From assembly GCA_015493675.1 (NCBI GenBank), contig WGCR01000645.1:1-13621 (forward strand): a stretch of 13,621 nucleotides of DNA, given 5' to 3'. The DNA comes from Anaerolineae bacterium. Lineage in GTDB: Bacteria > Chloroflexota > Anaerolineae > J102. Made by a program: the position numbers and the translations under genes. Under the pieces are notes generated by a model. That model ran no database searches. It was not told the DNA's origin and was given only the letters and a program-made list of their open reading frames with translations. Below, piece after piece: positions 11,987 to 13,621 of this stretch (position 1 is the stretch's first letter; each line of letters opens with the position of its first letter).

Positions 11987-13621
11987 TCAGGCGACGTATC
12001 CCAATCCCTGCAAGCGCTCGCGGATGGCCCGCTGCTCCTCCTCGCTCAGTTCCAGGCCCGGGCCGCTGGCGTCATCCCCGTCATCTTCTTCGTAAACCAC
12101 CGGCTTTTCCGCCACCTGGGGCTCGAAGGCGTCCAGCAGGGGCTTGCCGTCCATGGCCTGGGGGATGGGCGTATCCAGCAGGTGCAGGACGGTGGGTGCC
12201 ACATCCAGCAGCTCGGCGCCCTGCAGCCGCACGCCGGGCTTCACGCCCTTGCCATAGAGGATGACGATGCCCTCGATGATGTGCGTGCCGGTCTGATCCA
12301 GCGCATAGGCCGCGCCATGCCGCCCGAATTTCTGCTTCTTGCCGAAAATGGGGCCATCGGGATCGGCCTCGTAATCCTTCACGGCCAGATACTTGTCATC
12401 CACCCAGCGGATGAGCAGGTCGGGCGCGCGGTCGATGTGCGGGCCGGTGTAGATCTCCTCCCGGCGCATGACTTCGGCCACCATGCGCTCGCCCGTATCG
12501 GGATCGCGCAACTCGTACAGCGCCGCGGTCAGCGCCGCGATGAAATCCTCCACCTGGTCGGGCTCGATGACGCCCTCCGGGTCTCGGCCCTTGATGTTGA
12601 GGTTGATGTTGCCCAGATTTCCCACCGAGTAGGCTTTTGTGCGGCTCCAATCGATCTCCGCCTGCTCCATGAAGGTCTCCACCGCGGCGTGCGCGCCGGT
12701 GAAGCGTTTGAGAAAGCCCTTGACGCCCACGGGCAGGAAGCGTTGGGCCAGATAGAAGCTCTTCATCACGCCCTTGCGGGCCACTCGCCTCGCCCGATCG
12801 CCCACGCCCAGCTCCTCGCCCTGCTTGTAGTGGAACCAGCCCTTTTGCGCCAGCCAGCGGTCGAGGTAGATGGTGCGCTGGATGGGCCCGGCCCCGTGAT
12901 CCGACATGATGATGAGGGTGACATCCTCGGGTAGCTCATCCACCAGCCTGGCCAGATGCGCATCGATGCGTTTGTACACCTGCAAAATGGCGTCGTGATT
13001 GGGCTGGGCGGGATCAGCCATGAGATGCCAGGAGCAGTGCTGGATGGCGTCGGTCTCCATCTCCACCCACATGTAGAAATCCAGCGGCTCCCGGTCGATG
13101 GTGCGCCACAGCAGCTCGAAGCGTTTGTCCACCCCCGCCAGCGTTTCTTCCAGATATTGGGCGTGGGATTTGCCCACGGTGCTGACCGCAATGAAATGCA
13201 CGTCGTTGACCTCGGATTTCAGCTCGGGGGGAAATGTGTAGGCCGAATCCAGGCCCGGCGTATCCAGCCCCGAGATGAGAAAGCCGTTGACCGGCTCCGG
13301 CGGGAAGGTCATGGGCACGTTGACCACGCCCACGCGGCGTCCTGCGTCCGAAAGGATGCGCCACAGGCTGCGGCCCGAACGCAGCGACGCGTTGGTCAAC
13401 TCCTGCTTGTAGGTTCCGGGAATGCGGCGGGCGAAGTCGAAGATGCCGTGCTTGCCCGGATTCAACCCTGTAAGGAAGGTGGTCCAGGCCACCGCGGTGA
13501 GGAACTGGATGGAGGAGCGCAGGCCGCCGGACGCGCCGCCCGCCTGCAATCGGGCCAGGGTGGGCAAATGCCCCTGGTCGATCCAGGGTTGCAGCAAAGT
13601 CCAGGGCACGCCATCCAGACC
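11987..13621 (-). CDS. Alkaline-phosphatase-superfamily phosphodiesterase (type I phosphodiesterase/nucleotide pyrophosphatase-like), N-terminus outside the window
   Basis: The frame is open to the right edge and begins with GLDG, the first metal-binding motif of the superfamily, so GTG 13609 is an internal valine. With the first visible residue as 1: GLDG 1-4, the nucleophile region AWTTFLTGLNPGKHG at 45-59 (Thr 47 or 48 likely), metal-binding D191/H195 in TDAIQH, SDHG at 240-243, GTH at 445-447, and LDVAPTVLHLL at 472-482. The C-terminus is acidic and then ELSEEEQRAIRERLQGLGYVA, an ending familiar from Chloroflexota members. The family hydrolyses phosphodi- or monoesters; the substrate here is unknown. 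Its coupling to a GT2 gene and a flippase suggests cutting or transfer on a phosphate-containing glycan or glycolipid. Only a few N-terminal residues should be missing. Confidence 0.92.
   Translation of the reverse strand, partial: GLDGVPWTLLQPWIDQGHLPTLARLQAGGASGGLRSSIQFLTAVAWTTFLTGLNPGKHGIFDFARRIPGTYKQELTNASLRSGRSLWRILSDAGRRVGVVNVPMTFPPEPVNGFLISGLDTPGLDSAYTFPPELKSEVNDVHFIAVSTVGKSHAQYLEETLAGVDKRFELLWRTIDREPLDFYMWVEMETDAIQHCSWHLMADPAQPNHDAILQVYKRIDAHLARLVDELPEDVTLIIMSDHGAGPIQRTIYLDRWLAQKGWFHYKQGEELGVGDRARRVARKGVMKSFYLAQRFLPVGVKGFLKRFTGAHAAVETFMEQAEIDWSRTKAYSVGNLGNINLNIKGRDPEGVIEPDQVEDFIAALTAALYELRDPDTGERMVAEVMRREEIYTGPHIDRAPDLLIRWVDDKYLAVKDYEADPDGPIFGKKQKFGRHGAAYALDQTGTHIIEGIVILYGKGVKPGVRLQGAELLDVAPTVLHLLDTPIPQAMDGKPLLDAFEPQVAEKPVVYEEDDGDDASGPGLELSEEEQRAIRERLQGLGYVA

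Noticed and set aside
9607..12934. Plus-strand open frames of 395, 352 and 322 codons
   Set aside because: These are shadows of the flippase, glycosyltransferase and phosphodiesterase; their composition (Gln/His/Gly-rich) is typical of antisense frames.
13607..13609. GTG as the start of the phosphodiesterase
   Set aside because: The codons before it spell GLDG up to the window edge, a required metal-binding motif; the true start is outside.

Overview
The window most likely comes from a member of the Chloroflexota (Anaerolineae or Caldilineae-like). The reasons are GC-rich DNA (near 60% by eye), a dnaK-grpE-dnaJ order without hrcA, a long SecA with a charged N-terminal insertion and a tail beyond its zinc motif, several starts without a clear Shine-Dalgarno, a zinc-ribbon membrane protein of a type I associate with this phylum, and many short heptameric repeats between genes. 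This assignment is inference from style and content, not a database result.

Layout, left to right. (1) 1-2806, plus strand: the chaperone set. It holds the 3' part of dnaK (cut by the window edge), a strong terminator, then grpE and a zinc-finger-less dnaJ (CbpA-like). Inverted or heptameric repeats fill both spacers. (2) 2807-6114: an extended -10 promoter, a leader of about 190 nt carrying a palindromic heptamer element, secA, and a strong terminator. (3) 6198-9403, plus strand: a compact run of five unfamiliar genes. These are a 63-aa protein, a 135-aa protein with a membrane helix at each end, a six-helix protein, a zinc-ribbon protein with an extracytoplasmic domain, and a second six-helix protein. 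They look like the subunits of one membrane complex of unknown function, and they are the best candidate here for an undescribed system. (4) 9404-13621, minus strand: a glycan block with a Wzx-like flippase, a GT2 glycosyltransferase, and an alkaline-phosphatase-superfamily phosphodiesterase that runs off the right edge. The last two overlap closely enough to be one operon. The flippase is enclosed by a 52-bp inverted repeat, with 5 mismatches, built from octamers.

The first half serves general protein folding (DnaK/GrpE/DnaJ) and protein export (SecA). The minus-strand block suggests assembly and export of a surface glycoconjugate. The unknown membrane cluster lies between secA and the glycan genes, so a cell-envelope role is plausible but unproven.

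The non-coding DNA is unusually structured. At least six heptamer tracts of different sequence, two of them arranged as opposed pairs, plus two octamer copies, occupy most of the intergenic gaps longer than 100 bp. One tract forms the 3' end of the glycosyltransferase gene. No tRNA, rRNA, CRISPR, insertion sequence with a transposase, or CIRCE operator was seen. No gene-free stretch longer than 300 bases occurs; the largest gaps (830-1045, 2807-3027, 10738-10937) are covered by the entries below.
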